Shown here piece after piece: positions 7,342-13,299 of a DNA stretch of 13,653 bases; position 1 is the first letter of the stretch; each line of letters starts with the position of its first letter. The notes below the pieces were generated by a model. It did not search any database. It was not told the origin of the DNA and saw only the letters and a program-made list of their open reading frames with translations. Source of the DNA: Lentimicrobium sp. (GTDB taxonomy: Bacteria > Bacteroidota > Bacteroidia > Bacteroidales > Lentimicrobiaceae). The stretch lies in contig JAAXUD010000022.1 in NCBI GenBank assembly GCA_013336205.1, forward strand, positions 1 through 13,653, written 5' to 3'. Made by a program: the position numbers and the translations under genes.

Positions 7342-8057
7342 TCGTCTGATTTGTTAAGTTGTGAGGCCGGAACCTGGGTTAATTCAAGGCCGTAAATCAC
7401 CGCCAGATTCTCTGCCAGCAGGGATTTAACTTCGCTGATTTCAACTGGTCTTCCAAGTTCAGCCGACAGGGAAGTTACTGCTTTATCGGTAAAACCGCAG
7501 GGATTTATATAGTTAAAATACTGCAGATCAGTATTTACATTAAATGCGAATCCATGCATGCTAACCCAATGACTGGTGCGCACCCCGATGGCACAGATTT
7601 TCCTTGTTTTACCCGGTTTATCTGTGTCCAGCCATACACCGGTAGCACCTTCCAGGCGTTCTGCCTTAATTCCGTAATGTTGAAGCGTCATAATAACCGC
7701 CTCTTCCATCTTTTCAATATACTCCCTGGCTCCGCTCACAATCGCTTCAAGGTTCAGAATGGGGTAGCCCACAATCTGGCCAGGTCCGTGATAGGTGATG
7801 TCGCCACCTCTGTTGGTGCGAAAAAAGGCAGCATCCTTTGCCTGCAGTTGAATCGCGTCAAGCAGCAGATTGCTCTCTGTACCACTTTTCCCAAGGGTGT
7901 ATACATGCGGATGCTCGCAAAACAGCAGGAAATTATCAGTTTCAGACAGGCCTGCTTTTTTCTGAGCAATTATCCTGTTAAAAAGCCGCTCCTGCAGATC
8001 CCAGGCAGCGCTGTATTCAATAAGGCCAAGGTCGGTGAAAGTCACGGGTTGTTTCAA
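7338..8057 (-). CDS. lipB: Octanoyl-[acyl-carrier-protein]:protein N-octanoyltransferase
   Basis: 239 residues. LipB transfers octanoyl from ACP to lipoyl domains as the first step of lipoate biosynthesis. Visible motifs: FCEHPHVYTLGKSG at 46-59, RGGDITYHGPGQ at 83-94, catalytic Lys153 in TRKICAIGVR and catalytic Cys187 in NPCGF. The start is a TTG at 8057-8055: no in-frame ATG lies nearby, and the family normally begins 6-8 residues before the DLGL motif, which this start gives. That TTG is only 7 bp from the 8-bp repeat array at 8065-8136. First gene of a two-gene operon with the LOG gene. Confidence 0.93.
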   Translation of the reverse strand: MKQPVTFTDLGLIEYSAAWDLQERLFNRIIAQKKAGLSETDNFLLFCEHPHVYTLGKSGTESNLLLDAIQLQAKDAAFFRTNRGGDITYHGPGQIVGYPILNLEAIVSGAREYIEKMEEAVIMTLQHYGIKAERLEGATGVWLDTDKPGKTRKICAIGVRTSHWVSMHGFAFNVNTDLQYFNYINPCGFTDKAVTSLSAELGRPVEISEVKSLLAENLAVIYGLELTQVPASQLNKSDE

Positions 8058-8064
8058 AGATTGC

Positions 8065-8136
8065 AGAATTAAAGGGTTACAGAATTACAGGGTTACAGGG
8101 TTACAGGGTTACAGGGTTTCAGAATTACAGGATTAC
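8065..8136 (-). repeat. Nine-unit 8-bp tandem array upstream of lipB
   Basis: Read on the minus strand, nine 8-bp units of GTAAYYCT type end with TTAATTCT, 7 bp before the TTG start of lipB. This mirrors the array at 2469-2540, which has the same unit size, the same number of units and the same TTAA-type last unit nearest the gene. The array fills most of the 101-bp gap between lipB and the M64 peptidase gene. Confidence 0.9.
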
Positions 8137-8158
8137 ATTGCCAAATCCGCTGATGATC

Positions 8159-9427
8159 TCATTTTATATAGGTCTCCATCATATCCCTGATGGCCTGCTG
8201 GCATACCGGGCAAAAATTATTATAAGAGAGTGATTTCATGGTGCAATCGTGCGAGGGGCGGAAAATCCCTTTGGTCATATAGCCGCCGCCTTCATAGGCC
8301 CCGACATCATACTTATTCTTATCAGAAGCAGGCGTTGGAATCGGGGCTCCGGGCGTTACCATACTTTTCCACTTGGAATCAAAATCAACCAGCGTAGTGA
8401 GGTTGGGCTCCCAGGGTTCAACCTTCAGATTGTAAAAATCTTCATAAGCCACCTCTGAATTATAATACTCATCGCCCAGTCCGGCAAAACTATGTCCGAA
8501 CTCATGAACAAAAACATAATTGGCATAAGCGTTATCGCTGGTAAACAGCGCGTAATGATTGTAAATGCCCCCTCCACCGTATTCCTGCGAATTGGCCACC
8601 ACACAAATCTGATCGTAAGGCACATTGGCAGCCACATCCCGCACACTTTTCATATCATAGGTCGTAAGGTAGCGGTCAATGTCGAATGTGTAAAAAGAAC
8701 TGTTCATAATGGTTTTCTTCCACACGTCCTTTCCGGGAATATCGGCGCCGGATTCCTGCGAAGGAGCCAGGACCCCAACGATATTTATCTTATTACCATA
8801 TTCGTCAAACGGCTTGCACTTTAATAAAAATTCAGACAAACGTTCACAATCAGCCTTGAATTTATCCATTTCGCGGGCAGTATATCCTTCAGGAACAAAC
8901 ACAATATCAAGACAATTAGCGGGATCACCCGACTTTCTAACTACAAATGACGGGTATTCGTGCCGGCGTTCCTTTTTGATAAAATAACTTTTCGGATCAA
9001 GCTTATATGTGAATTTCTTTATCCAATCATTGTCACGGGTGCGGTTATAGAAATCAACAACAACGGGCTTTTTTGGATATGGAATCACAACATTTTCGGG
9101 ATAAGCCCGGAATGTTTCCTTCGCTTCAGCGGTAGTCTGCCATTCGGAGAAAAGACTGGAATAGCTATGAGTGTAAAGGATAACACCAGATTCATCATCT
9201 GAAACTGTAATCTTATAGTTGCCATAATCCAGCGCAGGTATCAACTGTGTTTTCGAGCCACCCCAGTAGGGTTCCTCAATTAATTCATCCAAAGCATAAG
9301 CATCTGAGCCTGCATTTCCCGTATGCACATAATCAATGCGCAGGGTTTTGTTATAGAAGTGTTTTTCAAATTGGGCATTGGAATTCAGAAACAGCAACCC
9401 GAAGATAACAATCAGTAACTTTCTCAT
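8159..9427 (-). CDS. Secreted M64-family zinc metallopeptidase
   Basis: 422 residues, ATG start. Residues 1-19 form a signal peptide (MRKLL, hydrophobic core, then SNAQ). An N-terminal beta-rich region (about 20-160) fits the M64_N domain. The catalytic domain carries HEFGHSFAGLGDE at 308-320: His308, Glu309 and His312 of HExxH, and Asp319 as the probable third zinc ligand of the extended motif. C-terminal cysteines at 395, 406 and 409 are typical of the family. M64 is named for an IgA-cleaving Clostridium enzyme, but in environmental Bacteroidota the substrate is unknown. No T9SS tail is seen, so export may stop at the periplasm or outer membrane. It has its own promoter at 9451-9458. Confidence 0.9.
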   Translation of the reverse strand: MRKLLIVIFGLLFLNSNAQFEKHFYNKTLRIDYVHTGNAGSDAYALDELIEEPYWGGSKTQLIPALDYGNYKITVSDDESGVILYTHSYSSLFSEWQTTAEAKETFRAYPENVVIPYPKKPVVVDFYNRTRDNDWIKKFTYKLDPKSYFIKKERRHEYPSFVVRKSGDPANCLDIVFVPEGYTAREMDKFKADCERLSEFLLKCKPFDEYGNKINIVGVLAPSQESGADIPGKDVWKKTIMNSSFYTFDIDRYLTTYDMKSVRDVAANVPYDQICVVANSQEYGGGGIYNHYALFTSDNAYANYVFVHEFGHSFAGLGDEYYNSEVAYEDFYNLKVEPWEPNLTTLVDFDSKWKSMVTPGAPIPTPASDKNKYDVGAYEGGGYMTKGIFRPSHDCTMKSLSYNNFCPVCQQAIRDMMETYIK

Positions 9428-9450
9428 AAATGATGGATTATACTATCGGG

Positions 9451-9458
9451 CAAAAGTA
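9451..9458 (-). promoter_or_regulatory. Candidate -7 box for the M64 peptidase gene
   Basis: The minus strand reads TACTTTTG, matching TAnnTTTG, 23 bp before the ATG at 9427. The -33 element is unclear. Confidence 0.5.
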
Positions 9459-9564
9459 AAGATTTCACTACTAAAAATCTCAGGTTCAGGATAAAAAACA
9501 AAGAATGGAAAAGCAGGTACATAACCAGGTTTCCGGCTAAATCCTATCAGTGTGGAAATTACTT

Positions 9565-9572
9565 TAACTTTG
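9565..9572 (+). promoter_or_regulatory. Candidate -7 box for the acyltransferase gene
   Basis: TAACTTTG followed by GCGCGC fits a Bacteroidota -7 box about 85 bp before the GTG start at 9658, in the divergent gap shared with the M64 gene. The -33 element is weak. Confidence 0.45.
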
Positions 9573-9657
9573 CGCGCATTTCCGGGATTTCCATACGCCC
9601 GGTTAAGCATCCCTAAATACCTGAAAACCAATTATACATCAATTACCTTATCGCTAA

Positions 9658-10719
9658 GTGAAGAACAGGGTTCAATCTTTAGACTATCTGCGCGGGCTGA
9701 TGGCCCTGGGCATCATGGTCTATCACTACTTTACCTGGACTGGTTTCAAGTTTGGCGCGGAGACTTTTCCGGGTAAAATCGGTATTTACGGGGTTTCCGT
9801 TTTTTACGTACTCAGTGGCCTTACCCTCTTCATTGTTTACAACAATAAGCTTAGCTTTCTGAATATTCACCACTATTTCATAAAGCGGGTGTTCAGAATA
9901 TTTCCACTGCTGTGGCTGAGTATCCTGCTTTCCGTTTTTTTATTAAACCACAAAACGGATTTAACCACCCTGCTACTCAACCTTACAGGCTTGTTTGGCT
10001 TTGTTGCCCACGACCGCTATATTGCCATCGCCTCCTGGTCAATCGGCAACGAATTGGTTTTTTATACAATATTTCCCCTGATATTGTTATCTGGCAGATG
10101 GACCCGTTTTGCGCCCCATCTGTTTTTTCTGATTTCAGCAGGCATCGGTGTATATTTTGCCTTTTCAGTGATGATCTTTAATATGCCATTGCGGTTTCAA
10201 TGGAGTAACTACCTGAATCCATTGAACCAGGTGATGCTGTTTAGCGGAGGTGTTTTAATCGGCCGGTTGCTATCTGGCAAGAAACTACCACCATATCTCG
10301 GAATTGCGCTACTCGCTTTTGCAGGGATGGCTTTTATCTTCTACCCTGTTAAAGGTGATCAAAGTACACTGATTGCGGGCTTTAACAGAATTGCCTTTGT
10401 ATTGCTCTCTTTTGCAATAACCGCATCATTTCTGATGATTGATTTTAAACCGGGGAAAATAGCCGGATTTATACTTTCAAGGCTGGGTGAAGCATCTTAC
10501 TCTGTTTACCTCTTGCATCCTATTGTATATCTAATGCTTAAAAAACATGCCGGAATCAATTACACCAATCTCTTTCTCCTTATCAGTTTTACAGTTACCC
10601 TCCTTTTGAGCTATCTCGTTTATACATATTTTGAAACCCGGTTTATCAGCCTTGGGCAATCTGTAATTAATAAGCTTAAAAGCAGGCAACTGATTTCGGC
10701 TGAAGAGGTGAAGCATTAA
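9658..10719 (+). CDS. Acyltransferase-3 family integral membrane protein
   Basis: 353 residues with a GTG start at 9658 (no closer ATG; the family's N-terminal motif SLDYLRGLMALGIMVYHY lies at 7-24). It has about ten hydrophobic segments. Conserved family elements are R12 and H23, FYVLSGLTL at 49-57, KRVFRIFP at 77-84, SWSIGNELVFY at 126-136 (the WSIxxE block) and LGEASYSVYLLHP at 276-288. Such proteins (OafA/YrhL type) move acetyl or other acyl groups onto sugars of lipopolysaccharide, capsule or peptidoglycan at the membrane. No glycan genes surround it, so its acceptor cannot be inferred. It stands alone; the REP-rich island begins just after its stop. Confidence 0.9.
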   Translation: MKNRVQSLDYLRGLMALGIMVYHYFTWTGFKFGAETFPGKIGIYGVSVFYVLSGLTLFIVYNNKLSFLNIHHYFIKRVFRIFPLLWLSILLSVFLLNHKTDLTTLLLNLTGLFGFVAHDRYIAIASWSIGNELVFYTIFPLILLSGRWTRFAPHLFFLISAGIGVYFAFSVMIFNMPLRFQWSNYLNPLNQVMLFSGGVLIGRLLSGKKLPPYLGIALLAFAGMAFIFYPVKGDQSTLIAGFNRIAFVLLSFAITASFLMIDFKPGKIAGFILSRLGEASYSVYLLHPIVYLMLKKHAGINYTNLFLLISFTVTLLLSYLVYTYFETRFISLGQSVINKLKSRQLISAEEVKH

Positions 10720-10785
10720 ATTGGTATTGAGACGCGGGATATTAAAATCGGGGTTGAGATTTATCCCCATTATAAATCGACCGTC

Positions 10786-10884
10786 TGGGACGCCATTCTA
10801 AATCGGCGTTGTTGAGACGCGAGGCATCGCGTCTCTGTCTTTAAAATGAATTCGTTCTTTACCTATATTCATGAGATATGTTAT
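10786..10884. repeat. REP unit A of a tandem pair (about 99 bp)
   Basis: It starts TGGGACGCCATTCTAA, contains the palindrome GAGACGCGAGGCATCGCGTCTC in two arms (10814-10835), and continues with the tail TGTCTTTAAAATGAATTCGT then TCTTTACCTATATTCATGAGA. It is repeated directly by unit B. Confidence 0.8.
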
Positions 10885-10980
10885 TGGGACGCCATTCTAA
10901 CCGGCTACGTTGAATTGAGAGATGCAAAGCATCGCGTCTCTGTCTTAAAAATGAATTGGTTCTTTACCTATATTCATGAG
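10885..10980. repeat. REP unit B of a tandem pair (about 96 bp)
   Basis: It has the same start and tail as unit A. Its palindrome (10917-10940) is degraded on the left arm (GAGAGATGC against GCATCGCGTCTC). The tail AAAATGAATTGGTTCTTT recurs in two further copies at about 11854-11871 and 12700-12717. Confidence 0.8.
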
Positions 10981-11002
10981 AGGCGCGATGCATCGTATCT
11001 CT
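10977..11002. repeat. REP palindrome, slightly degraded
   Basis: GAGAGGCGCGATG/CATCGTATCTCT arms around the ATGCAT core, directly after unit B. Confidence 0.7.
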
Positions 11003-11070
11003 ATCGGGATGAAAATAATTTGATTATATTTTAAAAAATAATACGGTTCCTTCGCTATATTTACATGAAT

Positions 11071-11098
11071 TCAGAGACGTCATGCATGACGTCTCTGA
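11071..11098. repeat. Perfect 28-bp REP palindrome upstream of the transposase
   Basis: The core GACGTCATGCATGACGTC is flanked by TCAGA/TCTGA ends. It differs from the common core GACGCGATGCATCGCGTC at paired positions. It begins the left member of the direct repeat that brackets the transposase. Confidence 0.88.
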
Positions 11099-11155
11099 CG
11101 TTGACCTTGAACGAAAATGACGCCAGGCATTAAAATGATATTGTAACACGAGACT
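11072..11155 (+). repeat. Left direct repeat bracketing the transposase
   Basis: Palindrome plus the tail GACGTTGACCTTGAACGAAA (11097-11116), continuing to TAACACG at 11150. The tail matches 11759-11812 with about 4 differences in 54 bp. A degraded REP half (GAGACGCGAAGC) follows at 11169. Confidence 0.85.
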
Positions 11156-11168
11156 TTAAACCAGCGTT

Positions 11169-11190
11169 GAGACGCGAAGCACCGGATCTC
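11169..11190. repeat. Degraded REP copy just before the transposase start
   Basis: The left arm GAGACGCGAAGC is intact but the right arm is damaged (ACCGGATCTC). It ends 19 bp before the ATG and may be part of the transposase leader. Confidence 0.55.
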
Positions 11191-11209
11191 AAATGAATAT
11201 CAAATTTAT

Positions 11210-11719
11210 ATGGAAAAATTCAGGAATAAATACCGCATAGGATCTTCCAGATTGAAAGAATATGACTATGGTAAGGCTGGTGTTTATTATATCACAACAA
11301 TGACTAAAAAAAGAGAAAATTACTTCGGAGAAATAAAGAACAAGGTATTTTACCCGTCTGAACTTGGAACTGTCGTTGAATCAGAATGGCTTAAAACGCC
11401 TTCGGTCAGACAAGACATGAATATTGATTTGGATGAATACATTACCATGCCAAATCATTTTCATGGTATTCTGATTATAGGCATGAACGATTACAATTAT
11501 TTTCCAGAATTAGAAAATCATTTTGCGCCTCAATCAAAAAATCTGGCTTCAATCATGCGCGGCTTTAAATCTGCTGTAACCACTTATGCAAGAGTAAATA
11601 AAATTGTTTTTGATTGGCAGGAACGATTCCATGAGCACATAATCAGGGATTCGAAAGATCTGGAAAGAATCCGTGATTATGTCAGAAAAAATCCGGCTAA
11701 ATGGGATGAGGGTAATTGA
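11210..11719 (+). CDS. REP-associated tyrosine transposase (IS200-like, HUH/Y1)
   Basis: 169 residues, ATG start, complete. The HUH metal-binding motif is in MPNHFHGILIIG: His83 and His85. The predicted nucleophile is Tyr157 in RIRDYVRKNP, the block that aligns by eye with Tyr115 of the E. coli REP transposase (VDYIYINP). WQERFHEHIIRD at 137-148 is the usual block before it. Such proteins nick single-stranded REP hairpins and are thought to be responsible for REP spread; they are usually single copy and not flanked by IS-type inverted repeats. Here REP palindromes with a shared tail lie on both sides, the downstream one starting 2 bp after the stop. Motifs look intact, so the enzyme may be active. 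Confidence 0.92.
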   Translation: MEKFRNKYRIGSSRLKEYDYGKAGVYYITTMTKKRENYFGEIKNKVFYPSELGTVVESEWLKTPSVRQDMNIDLDEYITMPNHFHGILIIGMNDYNYFPELENHFAPQSKNLASIMRGFKSAVTTYARVNKIVFDWQERFHEHIIRDSKDLERIRDYVRKNPAKWDEGN

Positions 11720-11720
11720 T

Positions 11721-11764
11721 AACGTCAGTCAGAGGCGCCATGCATGGCGTCTCTGACTGACGTT
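11721..11764. repeat. 44-bp REP palindrome downstream of the transposase
   Basis: The arms AACGTCAGTCAGAG.. and ..CTCTGACTGACGTT surround the core GGCGCCATGCATGGCGTC. Only one position mismatches. It could also act as a hairpin at the 3' end of the transposase message. Confidence 0.88.
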
Positions 11765-11815
11765 GACCTTGAGCGAAAATGACGCCAGGCATTAAAACGG
11801 TATTGTAACTCGTGG
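11730..11815 (+). repeat. Right direct repeat bracketing the transposase
   Basis: Same palindrome-plus-tail unit as 11072-11155, in the same orientation, with a 4-bp (ACTG-type) extension between palindrome and tail. Confidence 0.85.
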
Positions 11816-11827
11816 CATCGCTGCGTT

Positions 11828-11849
11828 GAGACGCGAGGTATCGTGTCTC
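11828..11849. repeat. REP palindrome, degraded
   Basis: GAGACGCGAGG/TATCGTGTCTC arms, followed by the tail AAAATGAATTGGTTCTTT. Confidence 0.75.
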
Positions 11850-11889
11850 TATAAAATGAATTGGTTCTTTCAATTTATTTATAGGCGTT

Positions 11890-11911
11890 GAGACGCGATG
11901 CATCGCGTCTC
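11890..11911. repeat. Perfect 22-bp REP palindrome
   Basis: GAG plus core GACGCGATGCATCGCGTC type, perfect over 22 bp, 61 bp before the start of the 212-residue gene. Confidence 0.85.
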
Positions 11912-11971
11912 TTTCGATTGTAAACGGTTATGATCTTTTAATTATAAATCTGAAAAATAATATTTAGACCT

Positions 11972-12610
11972 ATGAAACGAAATTACCCTCCGGACGTACT
12001 TACCAGGATTGTGCTCAGCACAGAAGCAGGAAATACCTGCTACCTCAATGCCGATTCATTCGAGATTGTTGAAGTTCCCTATTCCGTCATGGACAAGAAC
12101 TACAATCCGACCATTGAACCTTATCTCAGTCAATTAAAGAAGATTGAAAGTGAATGGCAAATTTCAATCAGGCTCGACCCGGTTGACTATATAGATTACC
12201 AGTATGCCATGCAGAAATTTGCAGAAAACGAGGTCTCAGATCCTTATCTTAATGAAAACCTGGACGGATTTCAATTTGAAGAAGAGCATATTATGAATCT
12301 GAAAATTTACCTGGATGAGGCCGATTTTAACATTGAATGGGCTAAGTTTAAACATCAGTATCTGCTGGATTCTTTGAAAAGATTTCTCGATTTTGACCCG
12401 GAAACAACACCGCCTTTTGAGGAGATTAACGGATTCTTCAACGATGACGGAACCAAAATTGATACTGAATCAATCCCCATTCCAGGGCTTTGTATGCTTT
12501 GTAAAAGTTACTATACTGACGACTGGGATGAAAACATGCTTTGCCTGATGAACCGGAATGACCAGAGAGATGATGATCAGTTTGAATGCGGGGCATTTGA
12601 GAAATTGTGA
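11972..12610 (+). CDS. Hypothetical acidic protein with a C-terminal four-cysteine motif
   Basis: 212 residues, ATG start. I do not recognise the family with confidence. The N-terminal part (about 10-110) is acidic and mixed in secondary structure, with an element VLSTEAGNTCYLN..FEIVEVP at about 14-36 that resembles the start of UPF0158-like proteins, though this is weak. The C-terminal 40 residues have C174-x2-C177-x13-C191-x14-C206 in LCMLCKSYY, MLCLMNRNDQ and FECGAFEKL, which looks like a small zinc-binding knuckle. No signal peptide or membrane segment, so cytoplasmic. It sits between REP clusters with no operon partner. Codon use and composition look like a real gene. Confidence 0.75.
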   Translation: MKRNYPPDVLTRIVLSTEAGNTCYLNADSFEIVEVPYSVMDKNYNPTIEPYLSQLKKIESEWQISIRLDPVDYIDYQYAMQKFAENEVSDPYLNENLDGFQFEEEHIMNLKIYLDEADFNIEWAKFKHQYLLDSLKRFLDFDPETTPPFEEINGFFNDDGTKIDTESIPIPGLCMLCKSYYTDDWDENMLCLMNRNDQRDDDQFECGAFEKL

Positions 12611-12669
12611 TTTTGCTAAGTCTCAAAAGATTATCAGGCTTTTTCAATGTTGAGACGTAAAGAGGTTGC

Positions 12670-12695
12670 CAGAGACGCGATGCCTCGCGTCTCTG
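12670..12695. repeat. REP palindrome with tail
   Basis: CAGAGACGCGATG/CCTCGCGTCTCTG arms, one central mismatch, followed by TCTTCAAAATGAATTGGTTC, the tail shared with units A and B. Confidence 0.8.
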
Positions 12696-12733
12696 TCTTC
12701 AAAATGAATTGGTTCTTTCCCTATATTTAAATA

Positions 12734-12760
12734 GTTGAAACGCGTGGCCTCGCGGCTCTG
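12734..12760. repeat. Degraded REP copy
   Basis: GTTGAAACGCGTGG/CCTCGCGGCTCTGG; the pairing is damaged but the GTTGA lead-in and arm order are kept. Confidence 0.5.
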
Positions 12761-12841
12761 GCATTTAAATTTGGATCCTGAATTTCCTGAGTATCACCGA
12801 AACATGTCATTTCTCCTTCCAAAAAGCCCTTGAAAATCTGA

Positions 12842-12873
12842 TTTGCACAATATTCAATAATTGTCTAATTTTG
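12842..12873 (+). promoter_or_regulatory. Promoter of tRNA-Arg
   Basis: TTTG (12842-12845), a 20-bp spacer and TAATTTTG (12866-12873): an excellent Bacteroidota -33/-7 pair, 13 bp before the tRNA. Confidence 0.75.
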
Positions 12874-12886
12874 CGCCCGGAAACAT

Positions 12887-12958
12887 GGCCTCGTAGTTCA
12901 ATGGATAGAACGGAAGTTTCCTAAACTTTAAATATAGGTTCGATTCCTATCGAGGCTA
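12887..12958 (+). tRNA. tRNA-Arg (anticodon CCT)
   Basis: 72 nt with a full cloverleaf. The acceptor stem is GGCCTCG/CGAGGCT (first pair G-U). The D arm is GTTC/GAAC with loop AATGGATA. The anticodon stem is GAAGT/ACTTT with loop TTCCTAA, giving anticodon CCT (12920-12922), which reads AGG. The T arm is ATAGG/CCTAT with loop TTCGATT. The discriminator is A and CCA is not encoded. It has its own promoter upstream and a terminator downstream. Confidence 0.94.
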
Positions 12959-12965
12959 CAAAAAT

Positions 12966-12991
12966 CGCCTGACTATTTCAGTCGGGCGTTT
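12966..12991 (+). terminator. Intrinsic terminator of tRNA-Arg
   Basis: Stem CGCCTGACT/AGTCGGGCG (one G-U pair) with loop ATTTC and a short T run, 7 bp after the tRNA. An identical stem-loop recurs at 13122. Confidence 0.85.
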
Positions 12992-13020
12992 ACTATTCTA
13001 TCAGGTTTGCAATAAAATTT

Positions 13021-13116
13021 AGTTCAATGGATAGCCCCGCCACGGCGGGGTCCTAAACATTAAATATAGGTTCCCCGTCTGATATAAGCCGGGCAGGGAT
13101 TCCTGGCAAGGCTACA
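13021..13116 (+). pseudogene. Decayed tRNA-Arg copy with two GC-rich hairpin inserts
   Basis: AGTTCAATGGATAG (13021-13034), TCCTAAAC-TTAAATATAGGTT (13051-13072) and ATTCCT..AGGCTACA (13099-13116) match the intact tRNA-Arg. A 16-bp perfect hairpin CCCCGCCACGGCGGGG (13035-13050) replaces the 3' D stem and 5' anticodon stem. A 26-bp GC-rich insert (13073-13098; CCCGTCT/AGCCGGG hairpin, one mismatch) interrupts the T loop. The 5' acceptor strand is lost. It cannot fold as a tRNA. Confidence 0.85.
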
Positions 13117-13121
13117 AAAAA

Positions 13122-13146
13122 CGCCTGACTATTTCAGTCGGGCGTT
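13122..13146 (+). terminator. Duplicated copy of the tRNA-Arg terminator
   Basis: The same stem CGCCTGACT, loop ATTTC and AGTCGGGCG as at 12966, placed after the first decayed tRNA copy. A further T run lies at 13150-13154. Confidence 0.8.
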
Positions 13147-13173
13147 GCCTTTTTAAACATCAATTCTCCGAAT

Positions 13174-13291
13174 GTTGGCTCATTGGATAGCCCCGCCCAC
13201 CGCATATTGCGGGGCAGGTGCCACGGGGTCTTGGGCATTATATATAGATTACCGGCTGGGTGGTTGGCTGGCAGTGATTCTTACCATGGCT
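13174..13291 (+). pseudogene. Second, more decayed tRNA-Arg copy with inserts at the same sites
   Basis: GGCTCATTGGATAG (13177-13190), TCTTGGGCATTATATATAGATT (13229-13250) and ATTCTTACCATGGCT (13277-13291) align with the intact tRNA and the first decayed copy. A 38-bp insert (13191-13228) beginning CCCCGCCC and ending GGGG lies at the first site. A 26-bp insert, the same length as in the other copy, lies at the T-loop site. No terminator follows. Confidence 0.7.
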
Positions 13292-13299
13292 GCCAAGCC

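Noticed and set aside
7554..8072. 172-codon open frame on the plus strand
   Set aside because: Antisense to lipB with no recognisable motif and runs into the 8-bp array.
10846..11034. 62-codon open frame within the REP units
   Set aside because: It is made of the repeat itself (translation repeats NSFFTYIHE / NWFFTYIHE), so it is not a gene.
11072..11815. Conventional insertion sequence with terminal inverted repeats
   Set aside because: The ends are direct, not inverted, repeats and the protein is an HUH/Y1 REP-type transposase.
10786..12760. CRISPR array
   Set aside because: Repeats are palindromic REPs with irregular spacing and shared tails, not constant direct repeats with unique spacers; no cas genes.
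13021..13291. Two further functional tRNAs, perhaps with introns
   Set aside because: The acceptor 5' strand and D/anticodon pairings are lost, and the inserts are too short and wrongly placed for known tRNA introns.
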